64,000 nt of DNA from Narthecium ossifragum (lineage: Eukaryota; Streptophyta; Magnoliopsida; Dioscoreales; Nartheciaceae), in assembly GCA_963920575.1 (NCBI GenBank), contig OY986972.1, forward strand, positions 12,102,010 through 12,166,009. Direction: 5' to 3'. A program made the position numbers and the translations under genes. Of this stretch, positions 36,047 to 47,669 are shown in pieces. Below the pieces are notes generated by a model. It did no database searches and was not told the origin of the DNA. It saw only the letters and a program-made list of their open reading frames with translations. Each line of letters opens with the position of its first letter. Positions within the stretch are counted from its first letter, which is position 1.

Positions 36047-36180
36047 AGAAAGAAGAAGGAAGAAGAAAGGAGGAGAAGGAGGAAGAGAAGGGGAAGAAAA
36101 GGAGGGAAAAGGGGAAGGGGAAAGCCGGGGGAAGGGGGGAAAGGAGAGGGGAGGGGAGGGAAAGTCCTCCCCCTCTGACA
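36047..36180. repeat. Polypurine low-complexity tract in C LTR
   Basis: About 130 bp of nearly pure A/G on the plus strand (repeats such as GAAGAAAGAAGAAGGAAGAA and GGGGAAGGGGAAA). It may be able to form triplex or G-quadruplex DNA. Translations of this tract give artificial Lys/Glu/Arg-rich frames. Confidence 0.7.
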
Positions 36181-36590
36181 CGAGAGAGCGACGGCCAACG
36201 GCGGCCGTCCTCGCGAAGTAGAAAAGCCACCGACGTGATTCCAATCGATCGCTCCTTGAGCGATCGATCGCTCGCGCCCCGGATCGATCCCAACACCAAG
36301 TCGGATCGATCCGAGCGGGTCAAAACCCACCGACTCGCTCACGAGTCCGATCGATCACGCCAAGGAGCGATCGATCGCTCAAGGGTCGTCAGCTGCCCCA
36401 AAGGCAAGCTTCCGCGCGCCCGAGCTGGGATCTTCCGATCCCGGGTCCACCTAGCCATTCTAGCAAACACTAACACATACAAGGCCAATGTGTGCACACG
36501 CGGGTGTGAAACAAACCAACAAGGCGTAATTTTCCAAATTGCCCTTGCGGTCTACAATGAGCCACAGGGGTAGAGGGGCAGGTCCTCACA

Positions 36591-38573
36591 TTATCTCGGC
36601 GATGCGCTGCAACGGGCACGTACTCCTCGGAGAACGGAAGGTTCGGGGATGTCCTACTGATGTGACTGCTGGAGCTGCTGAGACGGGGGAAACTGCTGAA
36701 GCTGCTGAGACGGCGAAAACTGCTGCACGCGGTCCAGCTGCTCACGGTCCGAAAGAGCAAACACACGTCCTCGACGGTCGACTCTTCCCCAAATGCAGCC
36801 TGGCCTACTCGGCCCTGAGATCTCTGCGCCGCGCTTACTGAAGACACTGGCTGAATTACCCCGAATGAACCTCGAGTCCAAACTTGGCAATCCCACAAAG
36901 ACAGTATATTCTGGAAGCTCCTCAAAAGGACACCTTCACAACAACAACACGAGCGAAACCTGCTCTCCTGAGCACCCTCAAAACAAAAGATGGAGGAGTT
37001 CACCACAGACTGGTGAACAAACCCCAACTCTCGACAACCAGAAGGATTGCAAACCCGCGACCTTCAACGAAAGCAAAACAACGCCGTCAGGTGTACCCAC
37101 GACACCTTCCCACGGCCAAAGAAACACAACTCGATGCGCGACCAACCAGCGCAAACCGAGGAAGCCGTCGAACCCCAACGTGCACCACACGTGGGCGACG
37201 GACACCTAGAGGTCTCTAACCTCTAGCAAACGCCCCGACAAGAGCAACCAATGCAAGCTATTGTCCCAAATCGGTGGCTACTCCTATAGCCACACCCGAC
37301 TCTAGTCCCAAGCCAACACAGGGACGAGTCGCAGGGGAAAAACCCAGAGCCACAAAGAAACCACGAGCCGCAAGACACTCCGAAAGCTGAAGGCTGAAGC
37401 TGCAAACTGAAATCTGGAAGAAGACGGCTCTGAAACTGGCTGTTACTAAAGCTGCTCTCTGCCTAGGAGTGCATGAAACTCAAGTAAGACTGGTCGATGC
37501 CTCGTCTCCAGCAAGGCTCTATCTAGAATCTGAATTTCTTCGCGTCGGCCCCAGGTACATGTCCCAACTGAGGTATCAACCCACTGCTCTGCCCCACGCT
37601 GTGCGTCACGCCCGACTGCTCTGCGGTAGGCGTCTCGCGCCCCTCGCAACCAGCACCGTCGGCGGAAAGGCATCCGGCGGCTACCACTCGAGCACCCTGT
37701 GGATTCCCTCTCAGTCTGGCGGTCCAGACTACCTCTCAAGGACTAGCACGACGCTACTGCTGCCACGACTGTCGCTGATGCTGAAACCACTTAACTCTGC
37801 CAACGGCTGCCCTGCCGTCTCACGAAACCCGGGACAACCTCGAAACTCTCCACGACCACCGACCAACTGTCCAGTGTCAACCCTCAAGTCATCTGTATCA
37901 GCATCCGGAGTACAGTCCAAGGCGTCCCCCGTTGTCGCTCCAGCATACCGAGCCAGGTGATCCAACCAACCCGCGCGCTGCCACGCGGTGCGAGTACCAA
38001 GAATAGAGGAAGGTACTCCCAACTACCCCACCCGCCAAGGGTAGGTGGCAAAGAACAGTACGCGAACTGTTCTCAACACACAACCAACAGTGTTCCTAGT
38101 GGCCCCGACAAGCGCCACTACGCATCGCTTCCTGGGAAGACAAGAAAGCAACGGCTTCCCAAGCAAGCAATACTCCAGGATGTCCAAAACATCCGGGATC
38201 CGGGACACCTCCTTCAATCAGTCCTCTACTGTCGAAGGATCTCCAACGCCGTCTCTGAACCCTCACAGGTTCACCTCTCGAGATTTCGAAAGTACAAAGA
38301 CGACACACGTCCGATTCCCTACTGGCTCATCTCCAACACGGGGGGAGATACACTGTCAGGCGAGGGAACGGACAGCGCCAGTGTGCGTGCACACCTCCCC
38401 TTGAGGCGTCACGACACAACCGAAAACCAAAACACAACAGCAAACAACCTAACTAATGCACATCACACGCATTCGCAAACAGCCATGCAAGGATGTTCTA
38501 GACCTAGAACTATCCCATTCCACACTCAAAATCTTAACAGCAAGCCTAATCCTATCCCTGGGATCTACAGCCT
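36591..38573 (-). pseudogene. Family D gag, strongly decayed
   Basis: This is the minus-strand internal region next to the D PBS. A gag-like stretch survives in broken frames at about 38310-38020 (FRDGVGDPSTVED followed by LKEVSRIPDVLDILE), corresponding to the G.GDP..AE.WL....R..DVL segment of Ty3 gag. Further downstream are Gln/Ser-rich repeats (QQFPPSQQLQQ) near 36700, typical of the linker before a gag zinc knuckle, but no knuckle is readable. No intact frame remains. Confidence 0.6.
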
Positions 38574-38585
38574 GCTCTGATACCA
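38574..38585 (-). other. PBS for initiator tRNA-Met (family D)
   Basis: Plus-strand GCTCTGATACCA, 3 nt from the D LTR end at 38589. Confidence 0.92.
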
Positions 38586-38588
38586 AGT

Positions 38589-39567
38589 TGTCATGCCCTC
38601 GCCCAGAAAACCCATCCGGGCCGGGACATGAGGGTCCTAAATTTAAAATCAAACAGCGAGAGTCTCCCTTGTAAACATCACCTTTAAACCTAATGCATGA
38701 TTATAATATTCACAATTCATTTAAACTATCCTATCATCAAATCATAATACAAATTAACCACTACAATACTCAATTAACTTTAAAAAGATACAATAATGAT
38801 ACAAGTCCTCTAAGTACAGCAATCTCTAATCAAACAATCAAATCCTAGATCTAGCTCAACCCAAGGATCAAGGTAGAAACCCCACCTTAAACGCTAATCC
38901 AAGCTTTATCCTTGCCAATCCGCCGTCCTAGGTCGCCGCTGCCATCTCCAGCTCATTGGAGAGCCGCCGGGGGTCCTCCCACGTCCGCTGCATTCGCCGG
39001 AGAAGGAAGAGACAGCCACGGGAGAGAGAGAAAGGGAAGGAGAAGGGGAAGGGGGACCGTCGCCGCCGCTTCTGGTTGTCGGGGAAGATGGCCGGAGAAG
39101 GAGGAAGCCGACGCGGGGGAAGAAAGGGAAGGAGGAGGGGTAAGGGTCGGGCACGGGATGGCAGGGAAGAGAGAGGGAAAAAAGAAAAGAAAAAAGGAAA
39201 ATAAAGAAAGGGAGAGAGAATAGAGGGTTAAGCCACTTAAGTGGCTGAACCAACCTAGTTTAGTCAGTTTAATCGGACCGAGTCCGATTAAACTCCAAAT
39301 TGCGATATCTCTTCGCAATCTCGTCCGGATCTGTCGATCCCGAACACTCCTACTGGATCTATTCAATCACGTACATCAATCAAGGCTATGTGTGCACTAA
39401 GCGGGTGTGAAACCGACCACCAAGGCGCAATTTATCAAATTACCCTTGGGGTCCAAAACAGCGATGCGATCAACCGATCGCAACCCAAGGCCAACCGAGC
39501 CAACACCAATCAAGCCAAGCCCTCGACCTAACGCGGTCGGATCGGGTTGGAGGAACGGGTCCTCACA
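38589..39567 (-). repeat. Family D 5' LTR
   Basis: In plus orientation TGTCATGCCCTCGCC...ACGGGTCCTCACA, 979 bp. It contains a purine-rich stretch at about 39000-39225 that is absent from the 3' LTR. It is followed by the TSD AGATA and Athila gag. Confidence 0.9.
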
Positions 39568-39569
39568 AG

Positions 39570-41286
39570 ATACATGAGAATCATGAACAATATGTGAAGA
39601 TGGAGATGCATGTTCATGTTCATGTTCTACCTCTTTAGGCATTTCAACATTTAGATAAGTTTTTCCACTTCTAAGAGAGGTTACCGCTTGTACCTCTTCA
39701 TGGGTAGACTCAACAAAATGTTGTCCTTTAGGGTTCATAATAGGTTGACTTGGGAGTCTACCTTCTTCTCTTCTTGCTAAGGAGTTAGCAAGTTGACCCA
39801 TTTGCATTTCAAGTTTAGAAATCGATTGTGAGTGAGAATGCAACAATTGGGTACTTGATTCAAAAGAATCCAACGCTTTAAGGAGTTTTTCTTCAAGAGA
39901 AGTATCACGTTTAGGTGCTTGTGTAGCTTGTGGAGGCGCTTGATATGTAGGTGGTCGTGGTTGGTAATGTGATGATGGTTGATAGGATGTTTGACCACAG
40001 TTTGGTGCATGAGGTGAAGGGTATGGTTGAGGTTGTTGCGGTTGATAAGGGGCTTGATGTTGAGATGTTGAGGGAAAATGTGGTTTTTGAGGGTAATTTG
40101 AGTTTTGATTATTTATTGGTAAAGGTCTCGGATTATATGGTGGAATTGGTTGTCCGGAGTTCCTCCATGAGAAATTAGGATGATCTCTAAGGCCGGGATT
40201 ATATGTGTTGGAATATGGATTATAATTGGGCTTAGATTGTCCATATATTGCATTAATGTGTTCTTGTATAAGTTCAGGATATTCACTTGCTAAATGACAA
40301 TCGGTCACATTGTGACCCGGTGTGGAACAAAGAAAACATAACTCTCCCGATGGTGGAGGAAGAGCATAATTTGCCGAAGAAGGAGGAGTAGGTGGATAAT
40401 CCGATGAAGGAGTAACTGGCAAGTAATTTGGTGATGGAGAAGTAATAGGAGTTTGATTCAAAGAATAAGCAAGGACTTGATCAAATTTCTTATTTAATGC
40501 ATTAATTTGTTGTACTACTTGTGTAGCATCGGATAATTCTAAGACTCCTCTAGGATGAGGTTGTTCTTTGGTATTATTCTATATGACATTTCTAGATGTA
40601 AATGCATGATTTTGTGAATTGATAGCAAGTTTACCAAATAAAACCCATGAATCCTCATAAGGATTGGTCATGAATACTCCACTACAAGTCGTATCAACGT
40701 CTTGTTGGTGGCGTAATTTAAGACCATTATAAAAATAATCTACAAGAGACCATTTTGGAATTTGGTGATGAAGACATTTCCTTAGAAGTTCCCTAAACCT
40801 ATCCCAAGCATCATGAAATGGTTCATCATCTAATTGACGAAATGTAGCTATTTGCGTTCTCATGGCATGGGTCTTGGCTATAGGATAAAAATTTTCTAGG
40901 AAAGCACTTTGTAATTGTTCCCATGAAGTAATCGTTTGAGGTTTTAAAGATCCAAGCCAATACTTGGCTTTGCCTTTCAAAGTGAATGGAAAAAGTTTCA
41001 ATTTCATAGCTTCTTCGGGTAGGTTGGGAATTTTAACCGTAGAACTTTTTTCAAAGAATTCTTCAAAATGGGTATAAGAGTCCTCATTAGGTAAACCATG
41101 AAAATTTGGGAGGTATGGAAGAAATTGGGGTTTAAACTCATAATGGGCAGCATGTATAATCGGTTGTTGTATGCCCGACATAGGAGCAAAAGTAGAAGGA
41201 ACATAATAGTCCTTCACACTCCTACGATCTCCATTAACGTGGTCTTGGTTTACACCATCCTTGTTAGGATGATGTCCGTTTTCCAT
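39570..41286 (-). pseudogene. Athila gag (one in-frame stop)
   Basis: The minus strand encodes Athila Gag. The ATG is taken at 41286 (MENGHHPNKDG). The retrotransposon gag domain covers roughly residues 35-220: EFKPQFLPYLPNFHGLPNED, HFEEFFEKSSTVKI, MKLKLFPFTLKGKAKYWL, TSWEQLQSAFLENFYP and HDAWDRFRELLRKCLHHQIP. One stop at 40576-40578 breaks an otherwise continuous frame. After it come a Pro-rich linker, a zinc knuckle (CFLCSTPGHNVTDC), NPYSNTYNPGLRDHPNFSW, TSLEEKLLKALDSFESSTQ and KLEMQMGQLANSLARREEGR. The frame is cut at 39568 by the D element; protease follows at 24017. Apart from one nonsense change the gene is well preserved. Confidence 0.93.
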
Positions 41287-41310
41287 AGCTATAAATTGTT
41301 GTACACGCAA

Positions 41311-41592
41311 GATGTTCTTCTAAGTATGCTTGTAAAGTAATATCTAATTCAGGATCGCCTTCATTCATTCACACAAGACAACACAAAATTAGAGATACTT
41401 TACAGTGGGCTGGTCCAAGAACTCTTTGGTCTTGATTCGTGGATGACTTACTTCGCCGCTCGGAAGTTTCACCTACAAATGCAAAGAAATAGCTATGTAA
41501 GAAAATTTCTTTTTGTTATTTTGTAATACATGAAATAAAAAACAAACTAATTGTAAAGAGTTATATCGATTAGGTAATTCAACTAATCTAAT
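41311..41592 (-). other. Athila 5' untranslated leader
   Basis: About 280 bp of AT-rich sequence between gag and the PBS. No open frame or motif was recognised. Confidence 0.6.
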
Positions 41593-41610
41593 TCCCCGGC
41601 AACGGCGCCA
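41593..41610 (-). other. PBS for tRNA-Asp (Athila)
   Basis: Plus-strand TCCCCGGCAACGGCGCCA equals the 3' end of plant tRNA-Asp, so on the element's strand it reads TGGCGCCGTTGCCGGGGA, the usual Athila primer site. It is not a tRNA gene: only the acceptor/T-arm end is present and an LTR abuts it. Confidence 0.93.
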
Positions 41611-42601
41611 TTTTTGACGCGCCTTGATATGTGTCGTTAATTAAATCAAAGGCGGACAAAACAAATTACCGAACTACTTAGTTAACTACAACGTAGTTAG
41701 TGGAAGTACGGGTCGAGTCCTCGGAGAATTGGATGGTCGAATTAACAAATACGATTTAGTCTCTACAAAAGATGTAAACAATTGAATTGAGTCTATAGTT
41801 ATTTTAACTAAAGTACTCTAAAAGCAATTAAGTTGGAAATTTATCAAGAAAGAATTCATAGAGAATTCCAATCCGAATTAGGGTCTAAATGTCTTCTCTA
41901 TGAATCAAGATGAATGGCACCTAAATGAGATGGTCAAAATAGGAGATCGATGAGCATAGGGTTAGTATTGCTCGCCGCTAATGAGACGTCGGGTTAAGAT
42001 CATCTCATCGCGTGCATAACAAGGTAAAGATCCATGATCAAAGCTCTAATTCGATCATAGCTCAACAATCGCCGGACTAAGGTCATATCGTTGGCAAAGG
42101 ATCAAGGCTTTGTATGGATAAGGTCTTGGATTGATATGGGTTTAATACCTCAAACCCATCCCTCATCTAAATCAAGAATGGTGTGTAGGATAGCTTTGGT
42201 TTGGGGTGGTTCTAGCACCTCAAGATCCTATCCCTAGATCAAGGATTCATCCCCTAGAGTTGGCTATGGTTCTAGCATAGCCTCTTCTTTGAGGAATTAA
42301 ATCAAACATCTAGTAAGCATCATATTATTCTCAAGCAATTACATGCAAAAAGAGGTATTCAACCATTCAATAGTGGAATTCATTAAAGAAATATGAAATT
42401 ACATGTGAATTTATACAAAAACCATCTCACAAGAGTCATTACATCAATAATCAAAAGAGAAATCTAAGAGAAAGCCCTAAGACAGCATGGAATTCCCAAG
42501 GAAAAGGGATTTAGCTACTCATCTTGGGTGGGAGATCCATGAAGGAGGAGGCTTTACCCATCTTCTCCATTAAAATCCACCCCTTGAAGCCCTAAATCTC
42601 T

Positions 42602-45473
42602 TGATGATGATACATAATGTTATATTTTTATACCTTAATACTTAGTCTCATGTGCTTATTTGGTACTTAAATACACTCATTATTCCTATATTTTGATTTA
42701 GGATGCAATTGAAGTCCTTAAGTTCGAAAAGGACCTGGAAAGAGTATATGGATCAACTCTAAAGATTAAATTGCACCTGTTGATGAAGAACCAGATGATG
42801 TGTCATATATGATTGGAAAGTTCTTGAAGTCTAGTTTCTAGAAAATTTTACGGTTCGTGATTCCGAGTTTCCTAGAGTAAGTTACGGCAATTTTAGTACT
42901 AATGGCCCAGTCTGGATGGCAAAACAGTAAATACTCAGGAAAGAAAGATCGATCCTTCTCCCTAGTAGGATCGATCCTTCTACGCGCAGACCTGACAGAA
43001 CGCATACTTTTCAGATGATCTCAGTAGGATCGACTATCCATCCTACTGAGCATTATCGATCCTACACCCATGAAAGGATCGATCCGACTCGGGCGTAGCC
43101 AGAAATTGAAGATTTTGATGCAAAGGATCGATCCTACAATAGGTGTAGGATCGATCCTACCTTCGCAGTGAAGAAAATCAACGGTTCAGATCTAATCCGA
43201 GGATGGAGACACTTAAAGCTATAAATAGGACTCTTTCTAGGGTTTGAGGGGGGATTTTCTGGATACTTTTGGCTGCTATTTTTGACTCTTTCATATATTT
43301 TTTTAGATTTTCTCTAACTTTATGGAATCTTTTGGAGGATTGTTCTTGATGGCACTGCGTGGCTAAATCTTGATTCTTGGTCAAGGAAACTGAAACCTCG
43401 GAATCAATGAAATTGTGAGATCTAATCTATTTTTATTGTTCAGTTTATACTTGAGTATTGAATGTTATTCAGTGATTATATTCATGATTGTCTTGTCTAA
43501 TTGCTAGGAGGCCTACTAGTTTATTATTCATTGCGATCTACTGTGTTACGAGATGTCTACTCGTGATCCTCTCGTAATGGGTCTCTACTGCTCCAATCGA
43601 CCAGAATCGGCCTTATCGGACTTGATTTGAGTCCAATTGGCTGATTTGGCTAGCTGGATCGGATCTGGCTTGAGCTGGATCGGATCTGGCTGAAGCTGGA
43701 TCGAATCTGGCTAAGCCTGATTGGATGGGACTTGACTGGGTCAAGTCTGAAGTGATCTGGATCAAGATGATCGGCTTAGATTGGGCTGGATCCGGATTAA
43801 CTGGCTCGGCTGAATCAATTAGACTTGGCTGAGTCTGATTCAAGTTGGCTGGCTGAACCAGCCTGGATCCGAGGGCTGAGAAGTCGCCGGAGTGGATCGC
43901 CGGCGTAGGGATGGCGGCGGCGGTCGGGATACTTCCAGGAAGGGTCGCCTGGAGGTGGGGATGAGATCCAACAGCTCAGATCTGGGAGATGGGTGGCGGA
44001 TCGGCCGGATCTGGGGGAGACGGCGGTGAAGGTTGGTTCGGCCGGCGTCGGGAACGACGAGGGAGGCTCGGCGGGGGTCCTTGGGACGTCGGGAAGGATC
44101 GTGGGGAGACAAGGAACAGATCTGGAAGGTTTTAAGGTGGGATCGAGGTAGGATGTGAGGTTGCCGGTGAAGGGGACGGAGGTCGGCTTGTCGGGTATGG
44201 CGCCGGAGGGGATGGAAGACGGCGGGAAAGGGTTGGCCGGAGTCGTGGGAGATAGGGGAAGGCTTTGGCGGTCTTGGTTGGCGACGGGGACGACCGGAGA
44301 GGAGAGAACGGCGATGGTCGGCGGTAGCTTAGGGTTTCGGGCACGGGAGAGAAGAGAGGAAGGAGATGAGCTGACGTGGCGTGGGGTCGCTGACGTGGCG
44401 GAGAGAGAAAGTGGCGTGGAGAAAGAAGATGAAGGTGAAGGCGATGCTGGCTGCGGAGAAGATGACCGACGGGGAAGAAGATGGATCTATGGTAGATATC
44501 TGGTGGAAGCTATATTATCTCTACTCCTATGATAATTTATCAACTACTCCAATAATTCATAACTCTTCATTCATCATTCTTCATCATTACCTAATACAAA
44601 CTACTAAGGTCCTTTTATAGAGACCTGACAGAGTCCTAATCCACTAGAAAAACCCCCTTGCTTAATTAGCAAGTAATAAGGTTTCTGACTCAACTCAACT
44701 TCCTAACTCAAAGGGACTCTTAATTAATTCCTAACAATCAACTAGGACTCAATAAAAGACTAATGATAAATACTAATTAAATACTCTAGTTTGAACTAGG
44801 GAAGTCCAAGTCAAACTAGGAAAGAGGTTGAACCAGTTTGGTTCCTCTTCTGGGTTCGGGTCCAGTTGGTCGAGTCGGATCGACTCGTATCATACTGCTA
44901 GGTTGGATATCAAATCCGTAATTGTTTGATCCCTCTAATCTGCGAATCAACTAGAGTTTGATGATCTACTGCGTTTCAGAGATTGTTAGATCTTAGGAAG
45001 AACGTTCGACTAAATTAAATGCAACCGCTTGTGCTTGTGTTGTTTAGGTTCATCGATCTCCCTATTCTTAAGGCTGCTACTAGATTAAATCTACAGCACT
45101 TGTCTTAGGTTGTTTAGTAGTTAGGGTTGATTAGATCGCTTGTTTCTAATTAACTATGATCGAGGAGAGATTCGAATTCAATTCGAACGGTGAATATTCA
45201 TGGTATGAATTGATATACACTTGCATCGATGATCAGTTGTTGAATTCCGATGGTGGATGTTGACTTAGACCAAGGTTTGTTCTCTTGATTCAATTCATTT
45301 TTTCGCTTTAGATTATTTCTTTATTGTTTTCGTTTTACTCAAAACCCCCTATCTTGTTCACATAGCACAAAACTTATGCTAAACACTCCTCGTGGGATCG
45401 ACTTGTACTCGCACTACTACATTTATTTTGAAGAGTATTGGTTTTATTTTTGAGTGCCTATGACAGCACATCA
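42602..45473 (+). mobile_element. Family E (Tat-like) solo LTR, TSD TCTCT
   Basis: Starts TGATGATGATACATAATG and ends GACAGCACATCA; TCTCT occurs at 42597-42601 and 45474-45478. The element's own length is about 1.5 kb after removing a nested A LTR (43544-44892). A TATA box (GCTATAAATAGG) lies near 43219. The end segment (CTCGTGGGATCGACTTGTAC) is usual in Tat-type gypsy LTRs. Several GGATCGATCC motifs lie upstream of the TATA box (about 42945-43160). Confidence 0.85.
43544..44892 (-). mobile_element. Family A solo LTR, TSD TACTG
   Basis: In plus orientation TGTTACGAGATG...GACTCGTATCA, 1349 bp. TACTG lies at 43539-43543 and 44893-44897. It belongs to the TTACGAG/CTCGTAA subclass. Confidence 0.93.
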
Positions 45474-45639
45474 TCTCTTTCTCACTCTAAGGGGGAAGAA
45501 GGCTGGAGAAAGGAGAGAAAATAGATGAGAAAAGATCCATAAATAAGAGCCAAAACCCCTATTTATAGGCCTTAGGTCGTGGACCATCATATTAGATCTG
45601 AACCGTGCATTTCTAACCGTCAGCCGATCTTGGATCGAT

Positions 45640-46020
45640 CTAAGATATGTTTGGATCGATCCAAAATGTAAATATTGGAGTTTCTAACGGCTTGGATCGA
45701 TCCAATGTGAGTTTGGATCGATCCAATATGTAACAGAGAGTCATGGCTCTCTGGAGAAGGGTTCTGGATTGATCCATAATTTTTTGGGATCGATCCACAT
45801 ATTCTGGATCGATCCAATGTAGGTCTGGATCGATCCGATATATAACAAAGAGTTATGACTCTCTGGAAAAGGATTCTGGATCGATCCATAAGTTTTGGGA
45901 TCGATCCACATTTTCTGAATCGATCGATTGTAGGTCTGGATCGATCCGATGTGTAACAGAGAGTTATGACTCTCTGAAAAAAGGATTCTGGATCGATCCA
46001 TTAAAAGTCTGGATCGATCC
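45640..46020. repeat. GGATCGATCC array in Athila U3
   Basis: Fourteen copies of GGATCGATCC or one- to two-base variants are arranged in a higher-order repeat of about 112 bp. Each unit also carries an AGAGAGT...ACTCTCT inverted repeat (centred near 45744, 45856 and 45967). It lies upstream of the LTR promoter on the minus strand, the place of U3 enhancer sequences. Confidence 0.85.
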
Positions 46021-46817
46021 GAATATGGCTGATTCTGTGTAATTGATGTCTTTTGGCCCGAAATCGATGCAACTCTCCTCGTAAGCTCTTGTACCTGAAA
46101 CCATATGAAAAGACATTAAAAATGCATTGCTTGAGAGCTAACAAAGCCCAGTTGAATGAGTGAATTATGCATATTTTGTGACTTATCAATGATCCGTTCG
46201 GCCGCGGTCTTCACCAAGTACCCTCAATTAACCTTAGCTAATGAATCCATAGCTAAGTGTCAATCAAGAATCCATTAAGCTCTGAAGAACAATTATGAAC
46301 CAAGAATTGTCTTAGCTTGAACCCGGCTTCGACTAAATCTCATTCATTCATAAATCGTGCAAGATTAAGGAATGAACCCTCACTCAATCTCACATAAAAC
46401 AATCTATAATACTTTTATTGGCCAGATAAAGGTATTTAAAATCTCAGTTATAATAATGAATGAAATAAGGAAAATAAACTGATTAACTAATCATGATCCA
46501 ATAACATAGAATGATTCAGTTAGGGCTACATCGGTTCCTTAGCAAAGAAACTAGCCACTCATGTTCATTATGAGGGCAACAAAACTAATGAAGAAATAAA
46601 GAAGAAATAAGATGAGAAAAAGAAAAGAAAACCAAGCATTGAACCAGTCTCCTCTCCTCCAAACGCTGCCAAAAAGCTCAAACCCTAGGAAGAGTCCTAT
46701 TTATAGCCTTTGAGTGTCTCCATCCTCGGATTAGATCTGAGCCGTTAATTTTCTTCACTGAGAAGGTAAGATCGATCCTTCCATAGGTGTAATAAGATCG
46801 ATCCTTTGATATCAAAA

Positions 46818-47669
46818 TGATACGATGCACCTTCTCTAGGGCTTTCGTATCTGGTCTCTTGCCTTGTCTCAAATCCTCTTTAGCCAAATCTATGGCTAGG
46901 TCGAGAGATACCTTTAGGGTTTTAGGAGAAGGACCCTAGGTATTCGACGAGGAAGGCAAAGACTAGAGGAGGAGACGGATGAGAAGAGGGATACCTTGCA
47001 ACTCATCTAGGGTTGGCTGGCTTCTCTTGGAGATCCAAGCCTTGGAGAACGTGGTGGAGGGAAGCAAGGCAGCCAAGGGGACGCCGGTGATGGGGAAGTG
47101 CACTGTAGATGGCAGCGGTGGACGGCAATGGATGGTGGCCAGCTGGTGGAGAAAGAATCCGGCAGGAGAGAGATGAAGGTGGCTGGTGGATTTCTGTGGA
47201 AACTAGGGTTACAGCTACTCCTATATTACTTCTACTCCTATGATTTATCTCTACTAAATAATTACTCTCATAAATTCGTCCATGACCTAATACAAGCTAT
47301 AGAGGTCCTTTTATAGAGGCCTCAAGAGAGTTCTACTCCAACTAGAGAACTACCTTGCTTTAATCAGCAAGTAACCATACATTCCTACTAAAACTCAATC
47401 ATAACTCAAACTTCATGATTACTAGGACTCTTAATAGGAACTAATAAAGCAAATCATAAACTGAACTCAAACTAGGAAACTGACTCAATCAAGATAACTA
47501 CTAACTAGGAAATCATCCAAGTAAGCAAACCAGCTAGGAATATGATTCCTTTGGCCGGCTGAGCTTAGAACGCCCAAAGGGACTTGGGTGCAGCCAACTC
47601 CTTGGCGTAGGCCCATCCAAGCAAGGACGTGGGTCTCTTCTTGGAATGGCTCGGTTCGACCTCGTATCA
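46818..47669 (-). repeat. B1 3' LTR
   Basis: 852 bp, plus TGATACGATGCACC...CCTCGTATCA. The PPT complement (TCCCTCCTCCCTTCG) follows at 47670, and the inverted repeat GGCCTTG-TCCT-CAAGGCC is at 47690-47707. Confidence 0.93.

Larger units (their letters stand above)
31421..36590 (-). repeat. Composite of two family C LTR copies with B and A fragments
   Basis: In plus orientation the outer ends TGTCGCGCCCCGACCC (31421) and GGCAGGTCCTCACA (36590) are those of a C LTR. The flanks (ACGAG left, TTATC right) do not match. The segment 32426-33332 is repeated at 35145-36046, so two C LTRs contribute. Between the copies are a family B 5' end (about 33334-34410) and a truncated A LTR (34411-35144). The best explanation is recombination between two C LTR insertions within the D element, with loss of the DNA between them. 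Confidence 0.75.
24018..39567 (-). mobile_element. Family D gypsy element, 15.5 kb with nested insertions, TSD AGATA
   Basis: LTRs lie at 24018-24644 (3' LTR) and 38589-39567 (5' LTR). AGATA occurs at 24013-24017 and 39568-39572, so this whole span entered Athila as one element. Internal parts on the minus strand are PBS (38585-38574), decayed gag (38573 to 36591), decayed integrase (31420 to 30293 and 26620 to 24645) and a PPT-like tract next to 24645. Protease and RT are missing, probably through the rearrangement that brought in the C LTR copies at 31421-36590. Nested within are B solo LTRs, A solo LTRs and C/B/A fragments. Confidence 0.82.
41615..46188 (-). repeat. Athila 5' LTR, interrupted by a solo E LTR
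   Basis: In plus orientation it runs from TGACGCGCCTTGATATG to TTTTGTGACTTATCA. The element's own sequence is 41615-42601 plus 45479-46188, about 1.7 kb. A TATA box on the minus strand (CTATAAATAGG, plus CCTATTTATAG near 45570) places the transcription start between it and the PBS. The U3 region holds the GGATCGATCC array at 45640-46020. The outer TSD cannot be tested because the other LTR is not in the window. Confidence 0.85.

Noticed and set aside
35887..36573. 228-codon frame rich in Lys/Glu/Arg
   Set aside because: It crosses a polypurine tract of a C LTR and has no start context or homologue in the other copy of the segment.
36470..38580. Several 100-200 codon frames on both strands around 36.5-38.6 kb
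   Set aside because: They overlap each other in many frames in a GC-rich decayed gag; only the minus-strand gag-like pieces have recognisable motifs.
41591..41610. Possible tRNA-Asp gene
   Set aside because: Only the 3' terminal 17-18 nt are present, next to an LTR; it is the Athila primer-binding site.
45620..46001. Minus frames with repeated IGSIQ and MDRSRI units
   Set aside because: Artefact of the GGATCGATCC array in the Athila LTR.
45640..46020. Possible CRISPR-like array
   Set aside because: Repeats are short palindromes within a larger tandem repeat, spacers are not unique, and the context is a plant LTR.
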